Positions 62,630-64,000 of a DNA stretch of 64,000 nucleotides are shown one piece after another; position 1 is the stretch's first letter; the number at the start of each line of letters is the position of its first letter. Source of the stretch: Hibiscus mutabilis (taxonomy: Eukaryota; Streptophyta; Magnoliopsida; Malvales; Malvaceae); assembly GCA_019671005.1 (NCBI GenBank), contig CM033714.1, positions 86,977,909-87,041,908 of the forward strand, in the 5' to 3' direction. Under the pieces are notes generated by a model, which made no database searches, was not told where the DNA came from, and saw only the letters and a program-made list of their open reading frames with translations. Position numbers and translations under genes: made by a program.

Positions 62630-63133
62630 TCACTCCCATTCCTCATCGATTCCATCTATTCTTCTGTCCTCCCTCTTTTGCTTCCTCATAATATTTATCT
62701 TATTCTATTTGTTTAAACACTGTTATTTGATTATATATCGAATTTTACAAAGGTTCAATATGTAACTTTTATAATTTAATTTTTTTCCACTCATAATGTT
62801 ATGATTCAAGCTCATTATCTTATTTAAAAGACCTAACATATTATCTCGCTATACTAATTAATTATTAGTATCTTAATTTAGTCCGTGCATAACCACGATA
62901 AATGTTGTTTCGGATGCTGTTTGATATGTTGGAATCAGAGTTTGACAGGTTAAAAGCCCGGTTCAACAGATATGGATGGTGTAGGGAATAGGACGAATCA
63001 GGCCAGGCCATCCCTTTCGGGCCTAACATATTCTTTCAAGTTTCAAGCCATATGAAATTCTTACAAGCAAATGGAAACCAGTATAACCCCATGGGCCTTG
63101 CCATCAAATAAAATGTTACTTTATTTATTAAAT

Positions 63134-63390
63134 TGTTATCAAATAAAATTTTCACAAGCGATATTATTTAGGAGTTTAGAGTTCTAGTTTAGGGTTTAAA
63201 TGTTAGGGGTTTAGGTTATAGGGTTTATAATCTAGGATTTATTATTAGAATTTAGGGTTTAAAGTTTAGGGTTTGTAGTTAGATTTTTAGGATTTAAGGT
63301 TAGAAATTTAGATTTTAGGATTTTAGATTTATATTTGAAAATAGGCATGCTTGTGTAAACTTTTTTACACCGGCAATGTATCAAATATTA
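63134..63390 (+). repeat. Degenerate telomere-core TIR element
   Basis: TTTAGGG-like heptamers (63170-63330) precede a right end reading GGCATGCTTGTGTAAAC and GGCAATGTATCAAATATT, clear variants of the family terminus. The left end is eroded. Confidence 0.55.
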
Positions 63391-63404
63391 ATAATTATCC
63401 AATT

Positions 63405-63790
63405 AGAATTTATATCCAATACACTGGCGGTGAAAAGTTTTAGTTTTCATAAGCGTCTTAGTGTTAGGGTTTAGAGATTTAGGTGTAGGTATTTATAATT
63501 TAGGGGTTAGGGCTAGGATTTAGGGTTTAGAGGTTATAGTTTAGGCTGTAGAGTAATATGTTGAGAATTTATGTTTTAACCTATAAACCCTAAATTCTAA
63601 CCATAAACACTAAATTCTATTCACGGACCATAAATTCTAAACTACTTAAAATAAAATTCTAAACCATAACCCTAATTTCCACATCATCGACCATAAATCC
63701 TACACCCTAAAAAATACACTCTACCCCTAATTCCCTAAACCATAACATTAAACCCTAAACCCTAAACACACTATTCTAAAGCGGAGGTAC
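63405..63790. repeat. Converging telomere-like arrays
   Basis: After an end-like sequence (AATACACTGGCGGTGAAAAG) the strand carries TTTAGGG-type units to about 63565, then switches to CCCTAAA-type units from about 63575 to 63780, including two consecutive perfect CCCTAAA heptamers. This is either two elements in opposite orientation or an inverted duplication. Confidence 0.6.
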
Positions 63791-63884
63791 CAAGGGAGAT
63801 ATAGTTTTGAGGCAGATGATTTCTATCCTATTGTATTATGCACTATAAGTCGAAAAAAGTTTTCCATAAACATATCTAAATTCT

Positions 63885-64000
63885 CTTTAAAAATTAAAAT
63901 TTAAACCCCTAACCTTAAAACCTAAATCAAGTCTCCTAAAATCTAAAACTTAAATTATGACCATATACTCTAAAATCTAAACTCTAAACTAACCAACTAA
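63885..64000 (-). repeat. Telomere-like array running off the right edge
   Basis: Degenerate CCCTAA/CTAAAATCTAAA units to the last base of the window; probably another family member in minus orientation. Confidence 0.5.

Noticed and set aside
63405..63790. A true chromosome end or fusion point
   Set aside because: The heptamers are degenerate, change orientation, and are bordered by the same termini as the MITE family, so transposition explains them better than a telomere.
1..64000. CRISPR arrays, bacterial operons, rRNA or clear tRNA genes
   Set aside because: The tandem repeats present belong to LTRs or microsatellites, the genes are spliced plant genes, and no complete cloverleaf sequence was recognised.

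Overview
This window is nuclear DNA of a eudicot plant. It is AT-rich, its genes are split by GT-AG introns, and it carries plant LTR retrotransposons, a nucleoporin gene with the plant NUP160 sequence and a plant-specific NAC transcription factor gene. I cannot fix the species.

Layout. (1) 1-1.4 kb: the first three exons, minus strand, of a gene resembling the plant MANNAN SYNTHESIS-RELATED / O-fucosyltransferase family; it runs off the left edge. (2) 4.5-28.8 kb, minus strand: a complete NUP160 nucleoporin gene. I could chain 26 exons with conserved splice sites into one open frame of 1,486 residues. Two Ty1/copia elements sit inside its introns on the opposite strand: element A (6214-10404) in intron 22 and element B (11743-16775) in intron 19. 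Each has near-identical LTRs and a perfect 5-bp target duplication, but broken coding regions. Intron 19 also holds a scrap of a Ty3/gypsy element. (3) 29.87-46.59 kb: a 16.7 kb Ogre/Tat-type Ty3/gypsy element on the minus strand, with about 2.5 kb LTRs, a tRNA-Arg primer site, an extra ORF upstream of gag, two RNase H regions and many in-frame stops. (4) 47.9-49.4 kb, minus strand: a complete three-exon NAC gene most like LOV1/NAC035 (398 residues). (5) 49.4-64 kb: gene-poor, very AT-rich DNA made of small non-autonomous DNA transposons, a 2-kb-spaced direct duplication, SINE-like remnants and microsatellites.

The most unusual thing found is a family of about 270-bp terminal-inverted-repeat elements. 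Two copies (2549-2825 and 59874-60138) have perfect 9-bp target duplications, as expected for Mutator-like transposons, and their interior is a degenerate plant-telomere-like TTTAGGG array. Several decayed relatives occur elsewhere, including a cluster at the right edge where arrays face each other. These elements explain much of the telomere-like sequence scattered through the window.

The three genes have no obvious shared pathway: one is probably Golgi polysaccharide synthesis, one the nuclear pore, one transcription. All three are on the minus strand and spaced by transposon-rich DNA. Family and domain names come from reading translated sequence by eye; no database search was run.
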